DNA of 5,593 nucleotides, taken from the NCBI GenBank assembly GCA_948888345.1, contig CAQTPN010000116.1:1-5593 (forward strand), in the 5' to 3' direction. Under the pieces are notes generated by a model. It was not told where the DNA came from and searched no databases. It saw only the letters and a program-made list of their open reading frames with translations. The stretch is from an uncultured bacterium (GTDB taxonomy: Bacteria; Cyanobacteriota; Vampirovibrionia; Gastranaerophilales; Gastranaerophilaceae). A program made the translations under genes and the position numbers. Shown here in pieces: positions 1 through 5,593 of this stretch (positions within the stretch are counted from its first letter, which is position 1; every line of letters starts with the position of its first letter).

Positions 1-23
1 GAACTTTTTTACAAATTTTTAAT

Positions 24-52
24 ACTATATCATAATAAAAAAAAGTTGTCAA
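24..52 (-). promoter_or_regulatory. Strong sigma70-type promoter pointing out of the left edge
   Basis: Read on the minus strand, positions 52-47 are a perfect TTGACA. They are followed by exactly 17 bp and then TATAGT at 29-24 (5 of 6 to consensus). The TG one base before the -10 makes it an extended -10. The spacer contains an eight-base T tract. Transcription would start near position 17 and run leftward, so the promoted gene lies outside the window. It is the best promoter match in the window. The match is seen directly; activity is inferred. Confidence 0.7.
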
Positions 53-149
53 CAGTTTTTAATTTATGTTTTTAAACACCAAAAAATTAAACCCTGCCAA
101 AACATTGATACAGTATGGCTTTACCCTATTTCTCCCCTGCTTTTAATTT
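53..149. other. Intergenic stretch without a recognisable gene
   Basis: This lies between the leftward promoter at 24-52 and the stop of the small leftward frame at 150. It holds no reading frame worth reporting, no RNA gene I recognise and no convincing terminator. A GCCA/TGGC pairing on the minus strand is too short and its loop too long to count. The short motif CCCTGC occurs twice in the same orientation (92-97 and 135-140) and may be chance. Confidence 0.5.
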
Positions 150-258
150 TTATCCTGCAATGCTGAGCGCGCCCCACATACAAAGCATCCCGAATGCGCT
201 TATTATGAGCCAGAAGTGGGCTACAGGGTGAATGTTATTCCATACGCTAAAAATTAAA
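142..258. repeat. Nested inverted repeats around a GC-rich island
   Basis: An 11-base arm at 142-152 (TTTAATTTTTA) is perfectly complementary to 248-258. Inside it, CCTG at 154-157 can pair with CAGG at 224-227, GCCCCAC at 171-177 with GTGGGC at 216-221 (one bulged C), and GCAT at 185-188 with ATGC at 194-197. The pairs nest in order without crossing. The core from about 153 to 233 has 44 G/C in 81 bases, against very AT-rich flanks. This could be a structured RNA or a short dispersed element; it also overlaps the small reading frame at 150-272. No known RNA family was recognised: there are no RNase P, tmRNA or SRP core motifs. Confidence 0.4.
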
Positions 259-272
259 GATTTCTTTTCCAT
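150..272 (-). CDS. Candidate 40-residue membrane microprotein, unrecognised
   Basis: On the minus strand an ATG at 272-270 opens a 40-codon frame ending in TAA at 152-150. The product starts MEKKSLIFSV. A polar and aromatic stretch follows (W11, N12, N13, H15, P16, H19), then a hydrophobic segment at residues 17-39 with W21 and W33 that ends ALSIAG. This pattern fits a short basic N-terminus followed by one transmembrane helix. The frame lies 81 nt beyond the mutS stop on the same strand, with no clear terminator between, so readthrough from mutS is possible. Against it: there is no Shine-Dalgarno sequence before the ATG, the island is richer in G+C than the neighbouring genes, and the same bases form nested inverted repeats, which could mean a noncoding RNA or a repeat element. 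I recognise no family. The frame is seen directly; that it is translated is a guess. Confidence 0.35.
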   Translation of the reverse strand: MEKKSLIFSVWNNIHPVAHFWLIISAFGMLCMWGALSIAG

Positions 273-353
273 GGTAATAATATACATTTAATATTCAATT
301 TTTTTATCCTACAAAAACATTAATTTTGAAATTTGATTACTATATTTATTTGT

Positions 354-2804
354 TTAATTTATGGCTTTTTCTCTTTCTGTGCGGAAATTTTCGGCGTATT
401 CAATTACTAATGAGGGTAAATTTGCCTGTTTTGCGATGTTTAGACCTTTACTTTCCGCTAAAGCTCCTTTTATCAGGTATCTTTTGCTTATATCATTTTT
501 GTTTTCCAAAACAAGGCTGTAATTTATAACGGAATCCATCTCGTTTTCCAGAGTTGAAAGGGCATGAAAATGAGTAGAACAGGCACATTTGGCTTTAATT
601 TTTTGTGCAATATATTTTAAAATTCCGTAAGATATAGCTATACCGTCGCTATACGAGGTGCTGCTTCCTGTTTCATCAAGCAGGATAAGGCTATTTTCTG
701 TTGAGTTTCTTAAAATTTCAGCTATATCAAGCATTTCACACATAAAAGCGGAATTTCCATCCAGCATATTATCTGATGCACCCATTCTTGCGTAAATTTT
801 ATCTACAAGATTACCTTCAAAAGTTTTTGCAGGAATAAAGGACCCTGATTGCGCCATTATTATAAGGGAGGCCATTTCACGCAGATAGGTTGATTTTCCT
901 ATCATATTGGCTCCTGTTATAAGTTTACACCTTTTTAAATTGTTAAAATCTATGTCTAACGGGTCTACAGGTTTATTTTCATTTGCCAAAAGCCTTATTA
1001 AAACAGGATGCAGACCGTTTTCAACCTTGTATTTAAAGCTGTTTGTAAATTTTGGGCGCGTAAAGCCGTTTTTCAGAGCCGTTTTAGAGAACGATAGAAT
1101 TACATCTTTAAGCGCAACATCGGCTGAAAATTCCCTCAATGGCTCTGTTAATTCTTTGGCGTATTCCCTCAGCTTTAAAAATGTGTCGTGTTCTATTTCA
1201 TAAGATTTTAATTTCAGGCTTAAAAGCTTTTCTTCAAGTTCCATCAGGGTTTTTGTCGTATATTTTTCAATTGAGGACAATTTTTGTTTTAAGGTAAAAT
1301 TTTCGATGGAATTTTTAAATTTAACAGTGTCATTATGGGCTAAATCTATCGAATAACCTGTATTTTTGGCATAATTTATTTTGAGATTTTTAATCCCCGT
1401 TATTTGAATTAGTTCTTCTTCATAATTTTCTATTCTGTTTTCAAGCCCTTTAATTTCCCCGAGAGCCGTATCAAGTGCGCCGTTTGCCCCTTCTTTTATA
1501 ATGTTTCCTATTCTTACATTATTTGCAGGCTCATCTTTTATGCTTCTATCTATAATGTTTCTAAAATCAATCAGGGTTTCATTTTCAGGGTTTGGTTTCA
1601 GAATTTTTGAATTAAATTTTGAAGATATGCGGTTAAATTCTTCAATTATCTTTAAAGTATTTTTAATGGCTAAAAGCTCTTTGGGGCTTATTGTCCCATT
1701 TGATAATTTGCTTGAAAGCCTTGAGGTATCTGATAGATTATCAAGTAAATTATCTAAATCTCTTGCCGTATCGGGGTTTTTTATTAATTCTTCCACCCCG
1801 TCCAGCCTTTCTTCAATTCTTTTGATGTCATATAAAGGTTCATTCAAAAATGAGGCTAAAAGTCTTTTTCCCATTGAAGTTTTACATTCATCCAGTGCCC
1901 AGATAATTGAGCCTGTCTTTTTTCCGTCGCTTGAATTTTTATTTAATTCAAGATTTTCCCTTGTTTTTCTGTTCATAACAAGGAAATTTGAAATATTGTA
2001 TTTTCTTATTACATCAAGTTTTGGGGTAAAGTTTTTTTGAGTTTTTTTGACATAATTTATTATTGAATTAGCGCATCTTAAGCCCAGCTTATATTCAAGC
2101 AAATCTTCATTTTGAAATTCAAGGGAATAAAAATTTTCATCAATAAGGGTGTAGCTGAATTTTTCCGCTATAATGCCTTCTATATCAGGTTCCTTATCGG
2201 GTACAGCTTTCATTGGTTCAATTAATCGCGGCTTAATTTTTAAGAGTAGTTCGCTTGGGTTAATTTTTGATAACTCGCACAGGATATTATCTAAAGAGCC
2301 TTCAGTAATAAGGAATTTACCTGTTGAAATGTCGGCATAAGAAAGTCCGTATTTATTGTTTTCTTTTAAAACGGATACGATATAGTTATTTTTTCTTGAA
2401 TCAAGGAATCCCTCCTCTATTAATGTGCCGTTTGTATAGGTTCTTATTACTTCTCTTTTTAATATCTCCCCTTTTTTAAGTTCTTCTTTTGTTTGAACCT
2501 GTTCTGCAATTGCGATTTTGTATTTTTCCTGTATCAATTTTGATATATATATTTCAGAATTGTGATGCGGAATACCTGCCATGGGTATATCTCCGAGTTC
2601 CGTAAATTTTCTTTTTGTGAGCAAAACCCCGCATACTTTTGATAGAATTATTGCATCTTCAAAATATGTTTCATAGAAATCCCCGAGGCGGAAAAAAATT
2701 ATACAATCAGGATTTCCCCTCTTTATTTCGAGATATTGTTTCAAACTTTTCGGCGCTTTTGTAATATCAACATCCCGCGATTTAATAAAATTTTGATATT
2801 CCAT
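354..2804 (-). CDS. mutS: DNA mismatch repair ATPase MutS
   Basis: MutS binds mismatches and small loops in newly made DNA and, with ATP, recruits MutL in the cytoplasm. The 816-residue product has the full MutS1 order. The N-terminal mismatch-binding domain carries the Phe-x-Glu wedge (GDFYE, F43 and E45). The connector is about 135-250, the lever and clamp about 265-570, and the ATPase about 575-800. The Walker A loop is GANMIGKST at 631-639 (K637), the signature segment GASDNMLDGNSAF is at 675-687 (S685), Walker B LILLDE is at 706-711, and the H-loop STHFH has H745. Some motifs drift from the usual form: I635 replaces the common G/S of the P-loop, and the usual GRGTS after Walker B reads GSSTS. 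The protein stops soon after the helix-turn-helix, without the longer C-terminal tail of the 853-residue E. coli protein. The start is firm: upstream in frame there is a TAA and no other start codon, and the next Met (75) would remove the mismatch-binding motif. No Shine-Dalgarno is present. No mutL lies in the window. Confidence 0.96.
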   Translation of the reverse strand: MEYQNFIKSRDVDITKAPKSLKQYLEIKRGNPDCIIFFRLGDFYETYFEDAIILSKVCGVLLTKRKFTELGDIPMAGIPHHNSEIYISKLIQEKYKIAIAEQVQTKEELKKGEILKREVIRTYTNGTLIEEGFLDSRKNNYIVSVLKENNKYGLSYADISTGKFLITEGSLDNILCELSKINPSELLLKIKPRLIEPMKAVPDKEPDIEGIIAEKFSYTLIDENFYSLEFQNEDLLEYKLGLRCANSIINYVKKTQKNFTPKLDVIRKYNISNFLVMNRKTRENLELNKNSSDGKKTGSIIWALDECKTSMGKRLLASFLNEPLYDIKRIEERLDGVEELIKNPDTARDLDNLLDNLSDTSRLSSKLSNGTISPKELLAIKNTLKIIEEFNRISSKFNSKILKPNPENETLIDFRNIIDRSIKDEPANNVRIGNIIKEGANGALDTALGEIKGLENRIENYEEELIQITGIKNLKINYAKNTGYSIDLAHNDTVKFKNSIENFTLKQKLSSIEKYTTKTLMELEEKLLSLKLKSYEIEHDTFLKLREYAKELTEPLREFSADVALKDVILSFSKTALKNGFTRPKFTNSFKYKVENGLHPVLIRLLANENKPVDPLDIDFNNLKRCKLITGANMIGKSTYLREMASLIIMAQSGSFIPAKTFEGNLVDKIYARMGASDNMLDGNSAFMCEMLDIAEILRNSTENSLILLDETGSSTSYSDGIAISYGILKYIAQKIKAKCACSTHFHALSTLENEMDSVINYSLVLENKNDISKRYLIKGALAESKGLNIAKQANLPSLVIEYAENFRTEREKAIN

Positions 2805-2810
2805 AAATTT

Positions 2811-2816
2811 TATAAT
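2811..2816 (+). promoter_or_regulatory. Consensus -10 box for the rightward genes
   Basis: A perfect TATAAT lies 58 bp before the ATG at 2875, which would give a start near 2823 and a leader of about 50 nt. There is no good -35 at 16-18 bp; the nearest TTGATA, at 2793-2798, is only 12 bp away. In such AT-rich DNA a lone -10 match is modest evidence. Confidence 0.4.
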
Positions 2817-2841
2817 AGAATAAATGTATCCGTCAGGGCAA
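2812..2841 (-). promoter_or_regulatory. Candidate mutS promoter giving a nearly leaderless mRNA
   Basis: On the minus strand, TTGCCC at 2841-2836 (4 of 6) is followed by an 18-bp spacer and TATTAT at 2817-2812 (5 of 6). Initiation about seven bases downstream would fall at 2805-2806, directly before the mutS ATG at 2804. The absence of a Shine-Dalgarno sequence there agrees with a leaderless transcript. The -10 overlaps the rightward -10 at 2811-2816. Confidence 0.45.
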
Positions 2842-2860
2842 AAAATTTAACAAATTTTTT
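2840..2860. repeat. Perfect A/T inverted repeat in the divergent promoter gap
   Basis: AAAAAATTT (2840-2848) and AAATTTTTT (2852-2860) are exact reverse complements separated by AAC. The repeat ends 3 nt before the ribosome binding site of the rightward gene. On the other side it touches the candidate -35 of mutS at 2836-2841. It could be an operator, an UP-like bent A-tract, or a weak A-U hairpin in the leader. All three roles are inference. Confidence 0.5.
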
Positions 2861-2862
2861 AT

Positions 2863-2870
2863 GAGGAGAG
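2863..2870 (+). promoter_or_regulatory. Strong ribosome binding site
   Basis: GAGGAGAG lies 4 nt before the ATG at 2875, and its AGGAG core (2864-2868) is 6 nt away. It is the best Shine-Dalgarno match in the window and fixes the start of the following gene. Confidence 0.75.
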
Positions 2871-2874
2871 ATTT

Positions 2875-3546
2875 ATGGGCTGCTTAAAAGGCATAATACG
2901 TATAATAGTTATTGTAGTTATAATTGCAGGGTTTTTCTATTTGGACGGCCCGGGATTTATTAAAGAAAAAATTGACGGGTATACAAGCCCTGACAGGGAA
3001 ATTTTTGTTCAGGAAGAAAAAGATTTCGGTAATTTAGCGGCTGTGCCTTCCGATTATATTTTCCAAAGGTCTATCACCATAGGTAAATATAGAAAAATTC
3101 TGGCTACCTATACCCCATCAGGCCAGAAAATCAGTCTTATTGATATAGGAGATACTACAACTCTTAATCAGGCAGATTTCTATACGACAAAAATTGATTT
3201 AAAACTTTATCAATTGATGGATACGGTTAAAAATTCTCCGCTTGAAGTAAAAGATATTGAAATTACTCAAAGAGGCACGGTTTTAGCGAAAGGAAAGATT
3301 GTTCCCTACGTTAATTTTTCAGCAAGGCTTAAAATTATGCCTTTAGTTAAAGTATCAGGTACGATTGCAGCCTACAATACCAAAAATGCAGATGACGGCA
3401 TTGTAGCCAAAATTTCAAAGGCAGTAAAACAAAATAAGGAAGATACAACAACGAAAATAATTCTTTCTACAAGGCTATCCGGCAATTATTCTTTTGAAGC
3501 TACTCAAGGTTTAATTAAGGCAATAAGTTTTATAGGAATAAATTAA
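2875..3546 (+). CDS. Single-pass membrane-anchored protein of unknown function
   Basis: I do not recognise this 223-residue protein. It opens with a short basic start (MGCLKG) and a strongly hydrophobic helix rich in Ile and Val at about residues 7-22, with no cleavage site or lipobox in the right place, so it is probably an uncleaved N-terminal anchor. The rest, roughly 30-223, is soluble and looks extracytoplasmic. It is rich in short alternating beta-type stretches, for example KISLIDIGD at 85-93, KIDLKLYQL at 106-114, LEVKDIEIT at 123-131 and ARLKIMPLVKVSG at 150-162. C3, next to the membrane, is the only cysteine, and no catalytic motif stands out. A beta-rich envelope domain is plausible, but no family can be named. 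The start is set by a strong ribosome binding site. The next gene, comM, begins 6 nt after the stop, so the two are probably cotranscribed. Confidence 0.85.
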   Translation: MGCLKGIIRIIVIVVIIAGFFYLDGPGFIKEKIDGYTSPDREIFVQEEKDFGNLAAVPSDYIFQRSITIGKYRKILATYTPSGQKISLIDIGDTTTLNQADFYTTKIDLKLYQLMDTVKNSPLEVKDIEITQRGTVLAKGKIVPYVNFSARLKIMPLVKVSGTIAAYNTKNADDGIVAKISKAVKQNKEDTTTKIILSTRLSGNYSFEATQGLIKAISFIGIN

Positions 3547-3552
3547 TCTTTT

Positions 3553-5073
3553 ATGGTAGTAAAGATTTTAAGCGCGGCCACTGTGGGGCTGGATGTATTT
3601 AGGATTGAAATTGAAGCGGATATTACAAATTCCCTGCCGCAGATTGTTATAATAGGCCTCGGGGATACTGCAATTTCTGAAGCTAAAGAGAGATTAAAAC
3701 TTGCGATTAAAAATTCCGGGTTTGAATTTCCATCTACAAAAGTTGTAATAAATCTTGCTCCTGCGGACCTTAAAAAAGAGGGTGCCGCTTATGATTTGGG
3801 GATGGCAATAGGAATTTTAACAAAGGAAGGAATTATAAAAGAAGAACCTAAAAACACGGCTTTTATAGGGGAATTATCTCTTGACGGCAGTATAAAGCCT
3901 GTAAATGGAGTGCTTCCGATAGTTTTCGGACTGAAAAATTTAGGGGTAGATAAGGTTATTATTCCTTTTGGAAATTTAAAAGAAGCCAGCTTTGCTCAGG
4001 ATATAGAAATTTTAGGTGCAAGGAATTTAAACGAGGTTGTACTTTATTTAAATGACGGGGCAGCACTGGATACCATAAAGCAGAATATTGATGATGTTAT
4101 TACATCTGATATTGAATACGGAGCTGATTTTAAGCATATTAAGGGACAGAAATTTGCAAAACGTGCGCTTGAGATAGCTGCTGCAGGAGCGCATAATGTC
4201 TTAATGTCAGGAAGCCCGGGGTCAGGAAAAACGCTTCTTGCGCACGCCTTTCCATCAATTCTTCCTCCTTTAACAAAAGAAGAAGCTATTGAAATTACAA
4301 AAATTTATTCTATAGCGGGCCTTTTAGACCATAACAACCCTTTAATATCTCAAAGGCCGATAAGAGCTCCTCATCACAGTGCATCGGCTGTAGGAATTAT
4401 CGGGGGCGGTTCTAACCCAAAACCCGGGGAAATCACCCTTGCACACAGAGGGGTTTTATTTTTGGATGAAATGCCTGAATTTCCGCGCGCCGTGCTTGAA
4501 GTATTAAGACAGCCCGTTGAAGACAACGAGGTTACTATTTCAAGAGCGCAGATGAGTATAAAATATCCTGCAAATTTTATACTTCTGGGGGCTATGAACC
4601 CCTGCCCCTGCGGATATCTCGGGGATAAGAAGATAGATTGTAAATGTTCAGAATTTCAAATAAACAGATACAGGGGAAAATTATCAGGGCCTTTACTTGA
4701 CAGGATTGATATACATATTGATGTTGCAAGGCTTGAGAGTGATGAACTTCTGGAACAGGATAAAGAGGCTGAAAGTTCTGTTGAGGTTAGAAAAAGGGTG
4801 GCAAAAGCAAGAGAAATTCAATTAAAACGCTATAAAAACGAAGGGATTTTTACAAATTCGGAATTAAATCCGAAATTAATTAAAAAATATTGTAAAATCA
4901 CCCCCGATGTAAAAGCTGTATTAAAAAATGCGCTTCAAATGTTTAACCTTTCAGCGAGAGGATACGATAGAATTTTAAAGATTTCAAGAACAATAGCAGA
5001 TTTAGAAGAATCTGAGGATATTATGGTTTCTCATCTTGCACAGGCTCTGCAGTTTCGCGGGTACAGCGTTTAG
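3553..5073 (+). CDS. comM: ComM/YifB family AAA+ ATPase (Mg-chelatase-like)
   Basis: The product is a 506-residue AAA+ protein of the YifB/ComM family. In Vibrio cholerae, ComM is a hexameric helicase that drives branch migration when incoming DNA is integrated during natural transformation; the family is also widespread in bacteria not known to be competent. The N-terminal Lon-protease-like fold covers about 1-165 (family start KILSAATVGLD, then DLGMAIGIL near 81-89) and lacks a protease role. The AAA+ domain starts near 190, with Walker A GSPGSGKT at 220-227 (K226), the segment RAPHHSAS at 271-278, Walker B VLFLDE at 301-306, and the likely arginine finger in SGPLLDRID (R384). The C-terminal domain has LSARGYDR at 466-473, where sensor-2 is expected. 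Cys351, 353, 363 and 365 form a CPCG...CxC insert typical of many homologues and probably bind zinc. It is full length and intact. The preceding gene ends 6 nt upstream and only a distant AGGA (3534-3537) precedes the ATG, so translation may depend on coupling. It is not a true chlorophyll-pathway chelatase subunit. Confidence 0.95.
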   Translation: MVVKILSAATVGLDVFRIEIEADITNSLPQIVIIGLGDTAISEAKERLKLAIKNSGFEFPSTKVVINLAPADLKKEGAAYDLGMAIGILTKEGIIKEEPKNTAFIGELSLDGSIKPVNGVLPIVFGLKNLGVDKVIIPFGNLKEASFAQDIEILGARNLNEVVLYLNDGAALDTIKQNIDDVITSDIEYGADFKHIKGQKFAKRALEIAAAGAHNVLMSGSPGSGKTLLAHAFPSILPPLTKEEAIEITKIYSIAGLLDHNNPLISQRPIRAPHHSASAVGIIGGGSNPKPGEITLAHRGVLFLDEMPEFPRAVLEVLRQPVEDNEVTISRAQMSIKYPANFILLGAMNPCPCGYLGDKKIDCKCSEFQINRYRGKLSGPLLDRIDIHIDVARLESDELLEQDKEAESSVEVRKRVAKAREIQLKRYKNEGIFTNSELNPKLIKKYCKITPDVKAVLKNALQMFNLSARGYDRILKISRTIADLEESEDIMVSHLAQALQFRGYSV

Positions 5074-5100
5074 TTTTGGCGGGTAATATAGTTTTGGGGA

Positions 5101-5129
5101 ATAACAAAATCTTAGAAAATATTTATAAT
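5101..5129 (+). promoter_or_regulatory. Candidate promoter for the thioredoxin-like gene
   Basis: TATAAT at 5124-5129 is a perfect -10. Exactly 17 bp upstream lies ATAACA (5101-5106), a 4 of 6 match to the -35. Initiation near 5136 would leave a leader of under 30 nt. It sits in the 90-nt gap after comM, and no convincing terminator separates the two genes, so this may be an internal promoter of a longer operon. Confidence 0.5.
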
Positions 5130-5150
5130 TTTTTAAGTAAATTAGAAGAT

Positions 5151-5156
5151 AAAGGA
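5151..5156 (+). promoter_or_regulatory. Ribosome binding site of the thioredoxin-like gene
   Basis: AAAGGA ends 7 nt before the ATG at 5164. It supports this start for the last gene. Confidence 0.65.
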
Positions 5157-5163
5157 AATTTTT

Positions 5164-5593
5164 ATGAAAAATTGGATTATTGTGTTTTTGATATTTGCAC
5201 TGCCTCTATGCATATTTGCATGGCTTGAATCAGGTTCAAATAAATCTGTTGCAAAAGAGATGAAAAATGATACCGTTGCTAAAGCTGAAGCACCGGTTAA
5301 TTCTTCAAAAGCTCAAAACTTAGGAAAACCAAGAATGTTAAAATTCTCTTCTCCTATGTGTTCTGATTGTAAAAAAGTAGCAGGTGAATTGGTGGGTGTT
5401 ATTCCTGATTATAAAGATGCCGTTACTTTTGAAGAAATTAACGTAACAGACGGTTCAAAAGAAAGTGCTGCTATGGTTAAAGATTACAAGGTAACCGTTG
5501 TTCCGACCTTAATTTTTGTAAGCAAGGACGGAAAAATTACCCATAAACAGGAAGGCTTTTTAACGGAAAGCGAAATCAGAACTCATCTTGAGA
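5164..5593 (+). CDS. Membrane-anchored thioredoxin-fold protein, 3' end cut off
   Basis: The frame runs off the right edge after 143 complete codons. Residues 4-20 form a hydrophobic N-terminal segment (IIVFLIFALPLC and onward), which is a signal anchor or signal peptide. A polar linker rich in Lys, Ala and Ser follows (about 22-55), then a thioredoxin fold. The fold has a strand (MLKFSS, 58-63), the redox motif C66-S-D-C69 followed by K70, the strand TFEEINV (88-94), the VVPT loop with the conserved cis-proline P114, the strand LIFVSKDGK, and the start of the last helix at the edge. C66, C69 and the cis-proline together argue for active dithiol/disulfide exchange outside the cytoplasm, as in thioredoxins that take electrons from CcdA/DsbD-type membrane carriers. 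The partner is inferred, and such a gene may lie just downstream. C16 is in LPLC, a poor lipobox because Leu sits at -1, so lipoprotein processing is unlikely. The exact substrate is unknown. Confidence 0.9.
   Translation, partial: MKNWIIVFLIFALPLCIFAWLESGSNKSVAKEMKNDTVAKAEAPVNSSKAQNLGKPRMLKFSSPMCSDCKKVAGELVGVIPDYKDAVTFEEINVTDGSKESAAMVKDYKVTVVPTLIFVSKDGKITHKQEGFLTESEIRTHLE

Noticed and set aside
75..120. Possible leftward terminator for the small frame, from a GCCA/TGGC pairing followed by T-rich sequence
   Set aside because: The stem is only 4 bp with a loop of about 16 nt, and neighbouring bases do not extend it.
326..2040. Three plus-strand open frames (326-529, 907-1203, 1501-2040) lying opposite mutS
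   Set aside because: They are antisense to a complete, motif-bearing mutS, show no domains and have low-complexity Ser/Leu/Phe-rich products, as expected of complementary-strand shadows.
2793..2816. TTGATA at 2793-2798 as the -35 partner of TATAAT at 2811-2816
   Set aside because: The spacer is 12 bp, too short for sigma70-type recognition.
3553..5073. Magnesium chelatase subunit (BchI/ChlI) or active Lon-type protease
   Set aside because: The domain order, the N-terminal Lon-like fold without a protease role, the CPCG...CxC insert and the C-terminal domain fit YifB/ComM. Nothing else of a chlorophyll pathway is present.
5091..5118. Possible terminator after comM (GTTTTG pairing with CAAAAT)
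   Set aside because: Six weak pairs including a G-T and an 8-nt loop, with no T run directly after it. It is not a credible intrinsic terminator.
5200..5214. Lipoprotein signal (LPLC) in the thioredoxin-like protein
   Set aside because: Leu directly before the Cys and Pro at -2 do not fit a lipobox, and the hydrophobic stretch continues past the cysteine, which favours an uncleaved anchor.
1..5593. CRISPR array, tRNA, rRNA, insertion sequence or phage genes
   Set aside because: No regularly spaced direct repeats, no cloverleaf or rRNA core motifs, and no transposase, integrase or terminal repeats were found on either strand.

Overview
The window is 5.6 kb of AT-rich bacterial chromosome, about one third G+C by eye, with A/T-ending codons and frequent AGA/AGG and ATA. 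It carries ordinary housekeeping genes and no phage, transposase, CRISPR or defence gene. The gene mix (a MutS1-type mismatch repair ATPase, a ComM/YifB helicase with a Cys4 insert, a membrane-anchored thioredoxin) fits a low-GC, probably uncultured bacterium. The overall style recalls gut Melainabacteria/Gastranaerophilales, but that is a weak inference and nothing here is diagnostic.

Layout. The left half is read leftward. mutS (complement 354-2804) is the large gene. About 80 nt past its stop lies a small unrecognised reading frame of 40 codons (complement 150-272). It coincides with a GC-rich island inside very AT-rich DNA and with a set of nested inverted repeats, so it is either a tiny membrane protein or a structured RNA/repeat element. 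At 24-52 there is a near-consensus leftward promoter with a perfect TTGACA, a 17-bp spacer and an extended -10; it must serve a gene beyond the left edge. The right half is read rightward: an unrecognised single-pass membrane protein (2875-3546), comM/yifB starting 6 nt later (3553-5073), and after a 90-nt gap with its own promoter a thioredoxin-fold protein cut by the window edge (5164 onward).

Control. mutS and the membrane protein gene diverge from a 70-bp gap. Their candidate -10 boxes overlap at 2811-2817, and a perfect 9-bp A/T inverted repeat (2840-2860) lies next to both signals. The leftward promoter would start the mutS transcript almost on its ATG, and mutS has no Shine-Dalgarno sequence, so a leaderless mutS mRNA is plausible.

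Together the genes touch DNA repair (MutS), branch migration during uptake or recombination of DNA (ComM) and extracytoplasmic thiol chemistry (thioredoxin). There is no evidence that they form one system. The most unusual part of the window is the 142-272 island; the rest looks conventional.
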